Source: Mactromeris polynyma (lineage: Eukaryota > Mollusca > Bivalvia > Venerida > Mactridae). From it: DNA of 64,000 nucleotides. The notes beneath the pieces were generated by a model, which was given only the letters and a program-made list of their open reading frames with translations, was not told the origin of the DNA and did no database searches. This document shows positions 33,286-48,200 of the stretch, in pieces. The number at the start of each line of letters is the position of its first letter. Within the stretch, counting starts at the first letter, position 1. The position numbers were made by a program, and so were the translations under genes. The DNA lies in the NCBI GenBank assembly GCA_032209605.1, contig JASFXZ010000033.1, positions 3,961,001 to 4,025,000 of the forward strand, in the 5' to 3' direction.

Positions 33286-36200
33286 ATGGCATCAATTATT
33301 CGAAGATTATCAAATGCGGAAAGGTGAGTTGTCAAGTTTTTACTGTAAAATACAGGGTTCTAACTAGACCCCTAATTGTGCTTTTTGGACTCCTATTCTA
33401 TCCCTGGGACTCCTGTTTCTGGCAACATTTCTTTGATATTGCATTGAAGGACTGCAATGTTTTCCAGAAGTATGTTTTCGGACTCCTATTTTCAAATCCT
33501 AGTGAGAACCCTGAATTATTCATTGTTAGTACATGATTCAGAAGTTTGCTGTCAGAAAAGTTTGGTGATATTTGTTTATGATCATAGAGCAATGATTTGT
33601 GTTGTCTTCAGTGAACCATATACTGTAGCTGTGGCCATCAATTTTCTGTCGTAAAAGAAATAATAAAATACTCGCCTACTTGTCCTATTTTTCCAACATG
33701 GTCAGGGTGAACATGGAAATGTTTAATGTAGGCCGAATCATGAAATTTTGATGTCTGAGGTGTTTAAAAACAGGGTAGGAAGCATGTAGTAATGCACTTA
33801 TCAGTATATTTCACCAGAGGTAGCAGTGGGCTAATCTAGAGGAATTAGACAATTTGTCTTGTGGGGTCTTATTCTCCACTCTTAGAGCCAAGAATTTCAT
33901 CTAAATCTCCACAGTAATTCCCCCCTTCCAGGAACTATTAAAAATCCAACTCGGGTCTATTATGATTGACCTGGAATCATTCTGCATGTCGAATTCCACC
34001 TGTCTGGAATCGTCTTAGAACTGTCTCAAGTCCTGTGTATCCCGGTTACTCTGAATCCCCCCCCCCCCCCCCCCCGGCAAAGCAAAACATTGATAACTGT
34101 TTAATCTTACTATTCTTCTGTAAGTTGATAAGTTCAATGAAGGGTAATTTTTTCTCTAAATTATAGGTACTTTGTCTATAAAATGGTGAAATCTAGTAAA
34201 AGTTATCCAAATGACCCCGAGATTTAGCACTTAGTGGAACCCCTGAATCTCCGTCATTCTTTTTTGGTTACATTTATAAATAAAATATTCACTTATTCTC
34301 AATACAACTTTATTTAAGTATTCTCCATGATAACTAAGTCTTGATAATACTTTTTTTACTCATTACAAATGGGGACACCATATTAAATTTTTTGAGAATG
34401 ACGCAAACCTATCAATAATCAATGCTGATTTTCCATTTTAAGCCCTTGCTGAATTTTGGCAATTTTCAGGTTTGGATTGGGAAAAACCCATATTATTTCA
34501 ATTTGGATTGTCGGTCCCTTTACTGGATCCAACTTTATTTGGAAAAAAGCCCTTAACTGTTAAGGGTGTAAATAAAATTAATATACTTTAACCACAATAA
34601 CTGTTGCAGTTGGACATGTAACGTGAGAAAGCACACCCTTTAATCTCAGTATCTTCTTGTCTTAAGTACAGATTAGCATCATAGTATCTGAGTTATTTTG
34701 TCACAATCTGGGAGATGAATTAAATTGTTCACATTTTTTTGTGAGTTTTATTTGACCTGACTGAGTAATGTAGCATACCTCATTGACTTCACATCCACAC
34801 AGTTTGATTGTACATGAAAGGGTTTGAATCATGCAATAAAAGTCAGTTTGATCTATCTGTACATGAATACTAAGTCTAATAATGTTGACTGGTTTATTTT
34901 TGTGTTTTCTGTGTTCCTTAAATCCTTTTCGTATTATGAGTTTGATTGTGAATAGACTCGAGTGAAATGAATTTGACTTTGTAGTGAAGTTGCCTAGCTA
35001 GTGGTAAAGTGGTAGAGCAGGCATCTAGTGTGCAGGAGATAGTGGGTTCGATCCTCGAACGCAACATACCCAAAACAAATGCATTTTCAACTCTAGATAT
35101 TTCAGTAAGGCTACTGGGCTCGACTCCGCCAATACGGCCTACCGGTAATTACTGCTTGATCAGAACCCTACATCGGCATGAAGTTGTGTAGTAACAGCTG
35201 TTAGATGATGAATACACATTTATACAGCTGTAGGATATTTCTGACAAGAAGTTGAAGAAAGTATGCAGTAGATTTTAATACTGCTTTAAGTTCTCAAAGG
35301 TGTTATGCTTTAAAATTACAAAATAGACATTTATGGACTGAACTTTAGATTCATTTCTCACATGCTGTAAAATCTCTTTCTCTAATTTTGTGACACAAAT
35401 GCGTATTTTCATGATCCTGATATTGAAGATTTCGGATGTTATTTTCTTACAACATTATTTATAATTTTTTGTCATTCACTAATTGCTGTTTATCTGCATG
35501 GTAGTAAAAGGCTTGGTTCGGTGTTTATAAATTGGTATCCTTACTGTTCCACTTTAATAGTTTCAATTAATGCTTTGTGTTAAACACAATTTGGCACAAT
35601 CTTCTTTTCATAGCACATTGTTTCTGTGTGTTTATTTTAATGCTAAACACGATGATAATGATACGTTATCTTCTAGAGAAATTAATGATATTAATGACTA
35701 CTTTAACACATGCCAGAAATTCCATTTTCAAGTGCAGTATCTGCATTGTGGCTGTTTATTTTAAACTTATTTATTTTACATAGATTATGATACAAGTTCT
35801 TGAAACTTATACTGGTATTTATCATTCTCCATGACTGCTTTTTAGGTTACAAACCAGTACTCACCAGGGGTTCCATTTGACCCTGGAGTTGCCCCTTTGA
35901 CCCCTAAAAGGCCACATTTTGACCCTTAAGGAATCTAACAGAAGGGTCAGTGTTCTCTAAATTATCGGTAATTTGGCTGTAAAATGGTAACACATTTAGC
36001 AAAATGACCCTTGAGATTCAGCACCGAGTGGAATCCCCTGACTAGCGCCTACTTAAGGGATTGTGAAGTTGGTGATCAAACCCTGTTCAATGCGTGATGT
36101 GAGACTCACCAATGGCCTGATCTATAACAATGTTTGGTTACAAGTTGAAAACATTAAAAAACTTTCGACCATCAGATCAGAAGTGGGGTGTTCTAACCCC

Positions 36201-39200
36201 TGATCACTTAGCTTTGGTATTTTGGATATTGTTACATATTTATACAAATAGGAAGGAATGTCATTTATACATTTTTTATTTTCTGGTTATATTGTAAATA
36301 TGGCCGGTCCCAGCTGTCATATTCCTGTTTGCTGGAGCAATACTGACCTACCTATTTAATATGGTTGGTTTTGAGTGTCAAATTTTGCTGTGTTTTGGAC
36401 TGTGTCGAACAATGGTTGTGTATAAAATTTCACGCAGTGATCAAGAATTTTATTCATGCTGTCATCAAATAGACCAAGTGTAACTGTATAGCACTGGTAT
36501 GTACAGTGAAATACACACCTAGATTTCTCGTCCTACACTATACAGTGAAAATTCTTAATCTGATACAAACTGTTTACTTTAAGGAGTAATGGTTATTGAA
36601 AGGTATGTAAACATTGTTTCTATATACCATCAAATTGATGAATTCATGTTTTGCTTTAAAATATGCAAGGTTTGATTGATTGCAGTTTAATTCTGTTGTA
36701 AAATTGTGTTTTTTGACAATATAAACCATGTACGAATCACTGGACCGTTACGTATTGTTTTACAAGTTTTGCTCGATGTGCACCTGTGACTTAAATTGCC
36801 AATTAAGGCCAATTAAAACAGTAAGTGCTTATGATAAACTTATCTTACTGTTGCATAACTGTTTAAACTTTCAGTTTCATGGTAATTTTGTAGAATCTAT
36901 TTATACAGAATTGATGGTATGCACTGAGTTGCCATAAATAACTGAATAATTTTGTAGTAAAGATATTTTTGCATTTGTACCCATTTTTCTGTTCACGCCT
37001 TTTGCAGACTGGAAAATATGTAATATTTTATATTTAGTCTTTTAATATGACTGTGTACATTAATTTTATAAATCGTTAATCATTATAATCAAAGTTTTTG
37101 TGAGTCAGGAATGTACACATACATGTACTAGCATTGGTCTGTTTTGACAAGTGGTGTAATTACGGTAAAATGTAAATATATAAATTGCGGATTTTCTATT
37201 GATGACAAGTTAGAGCTATTCAGGGTTTTGTAGTTTTCTTGGAGTAATAAAAATAAATTTGACAATTCAAGGTATTGGTCCCTGTTGCAATTATCATTCT
37301 TACGCCACAAAAAGACCCTGTGACCCCATCAGACTTAGAAAAGGCCATTTAGGCGGTTAAAAATGGGACATCTGTGGTCCTGTGGTTATGTTTGCTGACA
37401 TGAAATCACTGCCCCTCACTGCGGCGGGTCCAACTCCCATCCAGGATATATAATACAAGAGGAAGCCGCCCAGCTGGCTTATGGTATGTCAGTGGTTCTG
37501 TACCCAGGTGTCCATCTGCAGGGCACTTCCTCTGTCTTAATTACCTGGAATATAGTCACTACACTAATTCCCCTGACTGTTCATGTGACATGAAGCCCCA
37601 TTATAATACAAATTGGTTCTTTGGTCTAAATCATGGTCTATAAACTATGAAGTGCTATTTGATTTTCTCCTACATAAATATTGCTTTTGTTTCAGGTGTA
37701 AAGGAATGTTTTTTCCTTAAGTTTTATGTTAGTTTTGCCTCATTAATTATTAAGGTCAGATTGATCGAAATCATTTGTGTTATTACAGAACAAAGGAATC
37801 TTACTATACTAGCTATCTGATTGTCAGTTTGGTGAAGGTAACTGATTGATAGATCACTGTATGTGTGACTCAAGTCCCCTGTTTGAATGTTGTAAGTATG
37901 GGTCGACTCCCAAAATATTACACTTCATTATGTGATGAAATAACTCTTGTAATATTTGTAGTGTTAAGCAAACGTAAAACTTGTAGAACTGTGTAATTTA
38001 AGGATGATTCCCTAGTTCTGTGGTTTGTTTTAGGTTCACTGTTAGACTCATGATGGATTAGAATGGACAGATTTAAGTCACAGGTGCACATCGAGCAAAA
38101 CTTGTAGACAATATGACAATATGAATGGTTATAAAAATTTGGAAATTTCTTTGCAGCTGTTTGTAGTCATTCCTTGGTCAAATGGCAAACTATTGTTATT
38201 TCCTAAATTAAATATATATAGGATCATACTCGGGGGGGGGGGGGGGGGTTCTCACTAGACTCCTAATTACATGTATGCATTTTGGACTCCTATTTTTCCC
38301 TGGTACTTCTGTTTCCTGGATATAAAATTTGTTAATGAGGAAGCCATCCAGCTGACTTCTGATTCTACCCACGTGTCTGCCTGGGGTCTTCCCTCACCCT
38401 TATAGCTGGAATAGTCCCTGCCTGGCCCATTACAAAAAAATCTCACCTGTTTGACTTTCGCTGGGCTTTCACCCATAAATCTTTCTTGTGGCTTAAAGCT
38501 TGATTGAGTTGACATGAAATTCTGTTTGACATTGTTATTTCTAGAGGGAATAGTTAAATCATTTATGGTGTCAAAAGTGTAAGGACTAGGTCAGTGTGAA
38601 TAAGATTGGTGATAGCAAATCAATTTCTGTATCATTTGTATTCATGATGGTACACTGCTACACTGTCTGTTTGGTTGATAAGATCTCCAACATTGCACAT
38701 TGAGCCACTCCTTGAAGCTTAAGTATTTGTATTGAAAGTAAAGCTACACTATCTGAAAGGACGGTAATGACCGGTATGATGGTCAGCTAGTCATTGTTGG
38801 GTTTATGTATGGTGGACTTCATTCTTCAATACAATAGCGATGTTTTATATGCAAATTGTGTTTGTAAGATCTAGTGATGGAGACTGGCTAAATTGTGGAG
38901 ATGATCATTTATAGCCTTAGAAAAAAGCCTTATTCTTTCGTGATGGACAAATCGGTCAGATTTGCCAATCCATCACCATAATTGGATCACCCAACCGATG
39001 CAATTAATCCACATAATCGTAAATCAGTTATGACTGTTGAAGAATTCAGCAGGCAAAATGCATTGTGTAGCTGTTGCTTTTAACTACATGCAAATGAATC
39101 TGACAAGTAATATGTCAATAAAAGAACATAAACTTCAGTCTTGTAATTTTGAGATCTTTCAAGATATTCATGTTCCCACTGTAAAAAGTCAAGTTTTTAC

Positions 39201-42200
39201 TCATAATTTTCTGATTCAACCAAAAGTTATTAATAGTCTTGCAAAACTGAAGTCGAGATTGCAAAACTCTCGCCGATGATTATTCAATTAGTGCCGATCG
39301 TCAGCCCATCACTACTATTCACATTGCGCTTGGGTCAGTGGTTCTCCATTCCTCCCTGTAGAATTGTGCATTATCCACAAAAATATAGAAACTGACTTGA
39401 TCATTACCTAATAAGGCACTTCAAGCCAATTACATCTGTGGCGTACCTGAGGTCTGATGGCGTACCTGAGGTCTGATGGCGTACCTGAGGTCTGATGGCG
39501 TACCTGAGGTCTGATGGCGTACCTGAGGTCTGATGGCGTACCTGAGGTCTGATGGCGTACCTGAGGTCTGATGGCCTACCTGAGGTCTGATGGTGTACCT
39601 GAGGTCTGATGGCGTACCTGAGGTCTGATGGCGTACATGAGGTCTGATGGCGTACCTGAGGTCTGATGGTGTACCTGAGGTCTGATGGCGTACCTGAGGT
39701 CTGATGGCGTACCTGAGGTCTGATGGCCTACCTGAGGTCTGATGGTTCCCTTCTGGTTCCACTTGGCAGTCAGTCTGATCTCTTGTTTAATTAAAGCAAG
39801 ACATGATTACTGTAGAGTAGACATTGTTGCTGACTATAATACATTTAAATTAAAGTCAGTTGTCTCGTCTGATAATGTTTAAGTGTCAAGTGTTTTAAAA
39901 CTGTGGCATGCAATTTGGTGTATGAGTTATGACTTACATGAGCACTGGAGGACAGAAAGTGACAGTAGACAAAATGTTAAGGACAAAAATAAGTCTGCTG
40001 GTAGTAAACAGTCGACAAACTTCACGTCATAGACTAAGAGCTAAAATGACGAGTTATGTTTTGCCATATTACTGTTGTATAATGTAGTACTTATCTTATT
40101 CTACTTGCCAAAATACAAAACCATTGGTCTTAGGCCATTGTAGGAAAACTCCGAATTTCAAAGATGGTAGAATATATGTATGTATTGAATGCCTTTTTTT
40201 GCAAGTAGGCTCGTAAGTATCTTAATTAGTTTCTTTTTGAGATAAGATCCGTTTTGTCCAACTTTTCAAACATTTCGTACAATTATTTTTTCACGTCATT
40301 GTGATATTTTGTCACTGTTCTGAACCAAACCTTGGAAGGGTTGATACTACTTATACCTTGCATTTCGTTTCACAATTCATGTCTGCTGTAAATGAAGGTG
40401 TAAGTTTAAGATTTGTTCCGATCTGTCGACTTGTGCATGAAGTACTACATGTACCTATATGACCTTCTTGCTCAATGACAGTAAAATTTTAATGACTATA
40501 CTTATGTTTCTACTGTATTTCAATACTTTGATTGTATGTATATTACAAATTCCGTTTCCATGGTGATTAGGCGTAGTATTATTTTCATATTATGTTGGTT
40601 GCCATGCGTACATTAGATAATGGATATTTCAGTTTCCAAACAGCTTTGGGTGGAAATCTAATGGAAATTGTTTTCCCTGTCGTCTTCAAAAGTTTACCTT
40701 TGTTGTTCGTTTGATGTAAATTTTCCAAACATTACACACATGTAATTAATTTAATAAGGAAATCAGTGATAATATTGTAAATTGAATCATTATAACCGGT
40801 GATAATTTTTTTTTTGTGATCCCAATGAGTTTGACACTTATATGCTAGTTTGACTTGTGTGCATAATAATTGTACTGGTTAATGGCATATCCAAGCTGTA
40901 ATCAGTGCTACTTAGTAAATTTCTGTTGCTACCTTTTTTGTGTACCAACGTTTAAATGGCAAAGCATTTAAACTTTTCCCTGTTTTTACGTGTTTGAGTT
41001 TTCTATGCTTTGAACACTGCTGCTGTTTTGACGATGTTATATAAAATTGGTAATGTTAATGCATTGTTAGGGAGGTATTTTAGTCAAAGGGTCAATTTGA
41101 CAGGTACAACTACTTATAGTCTGTGGGTGATCATACCAGCGTATTGTATGCATGATTGCTTCTTCTTCCTGGTTGGACTTAAATTTGTTAGCATTAAAAT
41201 TTTACATTTTTGGAATGTTTGATATTAGAATAGACGACAATTTAAGCGGTTTTATAGTATAATGTCAGACCAAATTGTGTGTTATTTAAATATCTTGGTA
41301 TACAATATTAGACTGACAGCTAGGTATTACTCCGTACCATGCTTCAGTGACTATCGCTATGAAATTTTATTCCTTCGGGCATTTCCTTTTAAAATGAACA
41401 CCTAAAAAATTTCAAGATGGATGAAAGCTAGGTGAAAGTTAACCTTCGTTCGTTTATCATATTTACGTTCGTTTATCATATTTACATATAAAATTTCTCT
41501 GTTGCGTGATGGTTTATTCATGCTTCTTAGTTCATTGATTAAATTTCATGTTTGGCATTATAAAACGTGATTAGGCTCTACTATCTATAGGTAATAAATC
41601 TTTATTACATTGGCTTTTGTTGTCTTGTCCACCCCCACAAAAAGTAAATTTTGACCTGTGAATGCCTTTCAAATCAGAATTTTGAAAATATTGTAAAACC
41701 TCACTTAAAGACCATCTAAATAATAAGACCACTCAACATTAAGAACACTATTCTCAAGTCCATTTCCACTTATTTAACCTCAATGTTAAGACCACCTTAA
41801 AAAGAAGACCGGTTTTCAAGAATACAAAGGATGGTTTCATTATTGAAGTTTTACTGTAATTCAAAAGATTTATAATTGACCTATAGGATTTATTGAATTA
41901 CGCTTATTTTTATCAAATTTCTTTCATGGTTATAGTATCTCATTTATGTGACAACTTCCTGAACGATGGTACAGTGTTTTTGTGGCAGCACACAAGTTTT
42001 GAAATGTTACACAGTATTTTGCTGCACCCTGGTATGGAAACCAACGTATGGGGAGGCACACTGTTTGTTTTCTGGACTTCCATTTAATAAATAAGTATTG
42101 GTTACGAAATTTTGATAGATAAAACCTGAATATTGGTAGTCACACTGTACAGATGCTTGATCATATATAATAATGCATTCTGTGCATAAGGTTTCAAAGA

Positions 42201-45200
42201 TATGCACAGTTTTTTTGCTCTTAATTTTAATTCAGGCCTTCAGACTGGTGTTCTGTCTCAGAAATTATGGTTCCGAGTGACTTAAATCCTTGTAAACTGA
42301 TTCATATCAAGTACTGTGCATCCCCTCTAGAGCAGCCCCCTCTAGGGCAACAACCTCTCTTCAACATTATCAATTTTCCTGGAGCAAAGATTTACTACCA
42401 ATTAAACCTCTCTGGAGCAACAACCTCTTAACAACAGTCAAAATATGCATCTCCAAAGGGTGTGGTTCTGGAGAGGTTTCACTGTACATGCTGTAAATAT
42501 CAATAATACCTTGATCTAACGATACATAGCTAAGTTACATTGTTCCCCCTGCTATCATAAAGTGCCATTTTATTCCAATTATTGTATTGTAAACATTAAT
42601 ATTGTGCCTATGTGTACTACGGATAATTAAGTGTACTGAACTTGTAGGTAATATTTTAACATCGAATCATTGATGTACAGCTTTTGGGTGCTTTTAAGAC
42701 ATGCATATATATACATTAGGCCATCATTTTGTTTTCCCTCCATTTCCATTTAAAAGTCCCCTTACAAACAGGTACAAAATTCTAATAAATCAGTTGGCTT
42801 TGGTCCACATATTTGTCAGACATTATGGATTAAAAATTGCATGAAAAAGTAAAACATTGATCATTTAGTTTGGCTGTTCCCTAATTTCATCATATAAAGA
42901 AGAGAGATTAAAGTTAATACAGGGAATGCCTCATACATAAGACAATGCCTCCCCACGCAGACTACAGGGAAACAACAGTCCACCAAACATTAGGGACAGT
43001 GGAGGTGCAAGGGTAATACATGTATGTATAACTCCCCCTTTGTGGTCATGGATATTGGTCCCCAAAAAACTGTCTAAAATGTCTTGTGCCCCGACAGCGG
43101 AAGTAAATATATATAATTGATACAACATTATAATAACTGTCTCTTTACCACAACTGAGTTGCATCAGTTCTGTGCCAAACCCTGGATTTATGGAAGCTTA
43201 ATAATGTACAAATTGTACAATTTCCACAATCTGTATATGGATTGGCTTCTGTTTCTAATAATAGATTTGGTATATACGAAATATTGTGCATATATCTCCC
43301 GAGTTCATTTTAAACTTGATATCATACTTCCTTTCATGTAGCTTTTAATTTAAATATTTTGCTATTGTGAACTGATAGGTCAATAGGACAAAGTCAAACA
43401 CTTGTAACATACTGTATACCTACATCTGAATGTACTATCATATTGACATAGCTTCGCTTCACTGGCTTTGCAGATTATTAAAACCATATTCGAGTTGTAC
43501 ATGGAGTGTATGATCACATTTTAAAATCTTTTGAGATTGGGTTTGTAAATGAGACTTTACTGTGAAAAATGAGAATGTTTTTATGGCCATTCTCTAATGC
43601 TTGACTGACTCTTTTCAAATCTAGCGATGGTAAAATCCTGAACGAAGTGGTCATAGGTTTTTGCATATTTCTGTAACTTTATCCCAGAAATTTGAAGTAG
43701 ATGGTTTACAATGGAGGTATAGTGGGCTCTAATATGAGAGGAATCGGTATTTTATATGCCACTGGGTTGGCCAGGCAAAAATGCATCTCAATTGGCCAGG
43801 CAAAAATGCATCTCAATTGGCCAGGCAAAAATGCATCTCAATTGGCCAAGCAAATCAACCGCTGGGGCTTTCCACAGGAGCGGTCAAGCAGAAATGCATC
43901 CGGAGTTGCTAAGGCAGTACTGCCCCTACAGTGGTTAGGCAACATATTTCTGTTTGTTTGACATTATTAACAGCAAGAATAAGATGCACCCAATATTAAC
44001 ATTTGATTGATACAGAGGTCATTCATTACTACATATTCTATGGGACGTTTTTACAAACCATTGGTATTTCTCGTACTACTTTATGAATTGATTTTTCGTT
44101 CCTACTGGTATTTTGGTCGTGGTGTTCAGCCATAACCTATAAGATAGATCAATATTTCTTTTCTTGTTAAACTTCATTGACTCTGCTGTTCTTGCTATTG
44201 CATCTACTCTAAGCCGTAATCGATGGCGGAGGTCCAGGCAACTGAAGCCGTCCATTGTACTCATATTGTGTTATTGCTTAAATCTGTGAGAATTGTGTCG
44301 GAATAATAATTATTCATGTCTTTTAGGTGAGCATTGTCTCTTCTCTGGAATTTTGCTATTGTATGCTCATTATTATCATGACTTTATGGAAAACAGTCAA
44401 ATTCATGGACCTATTATTTGCATCATTATTGTGCTATGGATGAACACATATGAATTATGTGATGGTTGCTTCATTCTGAGTTTCAGTGTTGGTTTTTTTT
44501 CTTCAAGTAAATTTTATTCAATGATTTTAAATGCCTTAAAGTTTAAAACTTTTTCAAAGTCTTGACAAAGCAATTCAAATTATTTTGATTGTATTTAGAT
44601 GTACTGATAGTTGTACATGATTAGGCGACAGTATAATCTTATATTGAAATTTTATGGTCAGATGAAATAGAAATTAAGGTTTCATTAAGTTTGATCAGTC
44701 TGATGTGTGCAGTGTATGTTGAGATATATATTACAACACATTTGTTTACATTGTTGAATTGCTATAACAAATGTAAGATTACGGGGGTCATTACTTTAAG
44801 ATAAGTGCGCCTTACAGGACGTATGGAACATGCTTGCGAAGGTTTGACCAGCTCTACTCATAGTGTCTGTACAAATGGTCTTCCATGATGGTTTTAGTGT
44901 TAATGAGCCGCCTTTTATGCATTAATATTGAACAGCGTCATTAATTTCTCTATCTTGCATCTCTCTGGTTGTTATATCTCCATTATTGACATGGATGCGT
45001 GTTTTATTGAAGTAATTTCCATATTTGTCATTTTTGTGATTGCAAGTTTCTAAGGAGATTGTAAATTGGTGGAAATTGATATCAAATAACTGCAGTTATT
45101 GAAATTAAAATCAAACTTTTACTAAGCTGAAATTGTGATTTTACAAGTTAAATGATATGATTTTTCTTAAATTATTAATCCTTCGTTAATATAAAGTCTA

Positions 45201-48200
45201 AAATTTTATCCGTATTCACTGATCACAAAATAGCACCTGTGAAAAATGTATTGATTGATATATGCAGCAGTCTTGTATTTAATAGCATTTCATTCCTGAT
45301 CGATACCAGTATTTAATTAATTAAAAAATGCACTTTTTGGCATCAGTGATTCCCCCCCCCCAGGTATTTTTTTAGGGCATACTAGGAAATTTCATAGGAT
45401 TGATGCATTTTATCTGAAAAAACTACAACATTATTGATAAAATCTGATAGTAGGTATATTTTTTCAAGGTAAATATCATCTGAATGTTATCTTACTGTTC
45501 ATATTGTCACCATATCTGCTGTTTTCTATGTAATATTATCCTGAATTGTATGATTATTGTATAACTATGTGACATTTTGTGATGACAGATTTTCCCTGAA
45601 GGCAAATACTCCTCTAACTGTTTACTTGGCTCGTTTCTTTTTCAACAAGGAGCACTTAGCCTGTGTTGATTTAAAATGATATAATATTTAAAATATCAGT
45701 TTGATCAGTGCATAACAAAGAATAAATACGGTAATAGTTTTTTATGTTATTAAAGGAGACATTATTACTGTAATAGCATCGTCCGTCTGTAAGTTAATAA
45801 GTACTTAGTCTGTCTAACAGATACATTTTTTCCATCTTTATCTAATTGATTTAAATCGTTCAATGGATTCTGATAAAACATTATATTAAGCATTATGAGA
45901 GGAGGGTATGGAACGCGAGAGTCAGGTCTGTACCTTTGAGTTCAAGGTCATAGACTAGAGCTCTCCACTTTGGAGTACTTGTTACTAATAATGCTGTCAT
46001 CTCTTGTTTAAATGTTTGCCGAACTCTGATTCCCCTTCAGTTCCTAATCTATTGAAAACATAAGAGCGACATTAACTCCATGTTGACATCTCGTCCCAGC
46101 CATTGTGCAGTTCTTGTCTTATATACATAGCCTGTTGTTTCCCTGGTATTTTTGCAAACATTTTCGTTACGGTCGTCAGTTTCTAGACTGTAAAAAATCT
46201 GAATTAATTGTATTTGAAGCATAATTATGTTGTTTCTTATGCACACTGGTTGGTAACATATCAACATTAATATGTACATCTAATTAAATACTCGTTAAAT
46301 TACAGCATGCTTTCTGTGTACATGTATATAGTATCAAACTACTGGACAATCATAGATAAGATCTAGCGCTTGCTTAGTTTGTTTAAGAATTGTGTAAATT
46401 GGTGCTATTTTGTAAAAAGCATTTATATATGTGGTCGAGGGGTAGAGTGCCTGTCTATTGGTCAGAAGGTAGAGAGTTTGAATCACACCTTGTGTGGGGT
46501 TGAATGTGAGCTTCACAAACTCTAATTTGGGGGCAAGTACTGGTTATAGTAACGCTGGAAGGGGAGTGATTAAATTATTATTTTTTAATAAGTTGAACCT
46601 TGTTACATAATTGATGCAAAATGATTGTGTTTTGACTTTAATGTAATCAACCGATAAAGCTTTTGCTCCAATGCATGTATGGTCTAAATTTTTAAGCTCT
46701 GCCTTGTGGGTTGGATAACTTTAATTTCACCCTCCCCTACAATCATGTGTGGAGAATTCATTCGACCTGGGACTGATTTAATGCTTTGGATTTTTTCTTT
46801 GGCATAATAGAGGTTTGGTGTAAAGCTTTCGTTACTGCTTCTTTACCGAAGCTAAGTTACAATATGTTTAGTCCAGAACCCTCGATACCTAAATACCTAT
46901 CTCTATGTATGTAATATATTATAGAGCCTTGCCTTATTTAGAATTTATTATGTACTTGTCATGTATACCAAATCTTTTTCAAGTAGTTGTAGCGAAATAA
47001 GTGTATGTCTCTGTATGTAACATACTAGGTATTTAATTCTTCGTGTTATCTATGGATATTTAATTCATAGATCTCCCAGTAAGATAAAAACATACTTTTT
47101 TTAAATGAGTGATTTAGTGACAAGGTATGTATGTACATACCTGTGAGTATGTCATTTTTGAAATTATTTTAGATTAAACATATTTTAGAAATTGTCTGGT
47201 AAGCAAAATGGATGCTATTGATAATGTAGATAAACTTCCCTATGAAGAAATGAATTTGATGATATGACTGCGTTTGTGGCTCGATACATGTATCAAAACC
47301 ATTTTGGGGCACTAAATGAAGATGACTATCATGACATTTATTTCGTTTGTACGCTCTTTATGAATCAGCTGGTACAAGGCTCGTTAATTTCACATGATTT
47401 GTCTATACTTATATTCATTACTTCCTCGTTAGGCTTGTTTTGTATAACACAGTTAGTAATGTTGAAAGTAATCACAGTTGACAGTACGGACAGTTAAATG
47501 TCATGTCCATAGTGATGTAAATGTCATCTAGAGTATTGTATGAGTGCTAGAATACTGACCACAATGCATGAAATGTTTTTGTTTACATCATTAATTGGAT
47601 TCTAATTGAACTTTTAAGGAAAATGTTGTGGATTTAGTCTGGCTATTAGTCACTTCATGATTTACCTTTAAGGTGGGTATGTCTATTTTACCTTATACAA
47701 TTATAGGTGACGTATGGCATTTATTACATTTACTTCATGTTGATGGTTTTGTGCAAGTCACTATTGTAACTGCTTTTTACTGAATGTGAATATCGCTTGT
47801 TCTGGGCGAGGCTGTGGATTTAAGGACGCATTTTTACAGGGCGATATGAAAATGTTAGTTCATGTAATGGCTGTTTAAGTCCTTTCTGTGAAAAAAGGCT
47901 TCCTTAATAATGATCTAAGTGACTGCTCAATTGTACACAATAATTATCTCCCATTTGTTAAAAATCTATCGCATTGAGCTAGCAAGAGTACTCTCATTCA
48001 GTATAACTTCCTGCTTATTGTTCCATAATATCATGGAAGGTAAAGAATTTGTTTATATAATTGTAAGTAAATGAAATGTAAAGTATGTGTTTACAGTCGT
48101 TATATAACAAATTTTATGTTGGCTTTGTGTGTCACGTGATAATCGTGGAATCATGGATAATTATATGTCCCTCTATGTCAGATTCCATGTGAAAGAATGT

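Noticed and set aside
39430..39762. 110-codon minus-strand ORF
   Set aside because: Entirely the 19-bp minisatellite read as codons.
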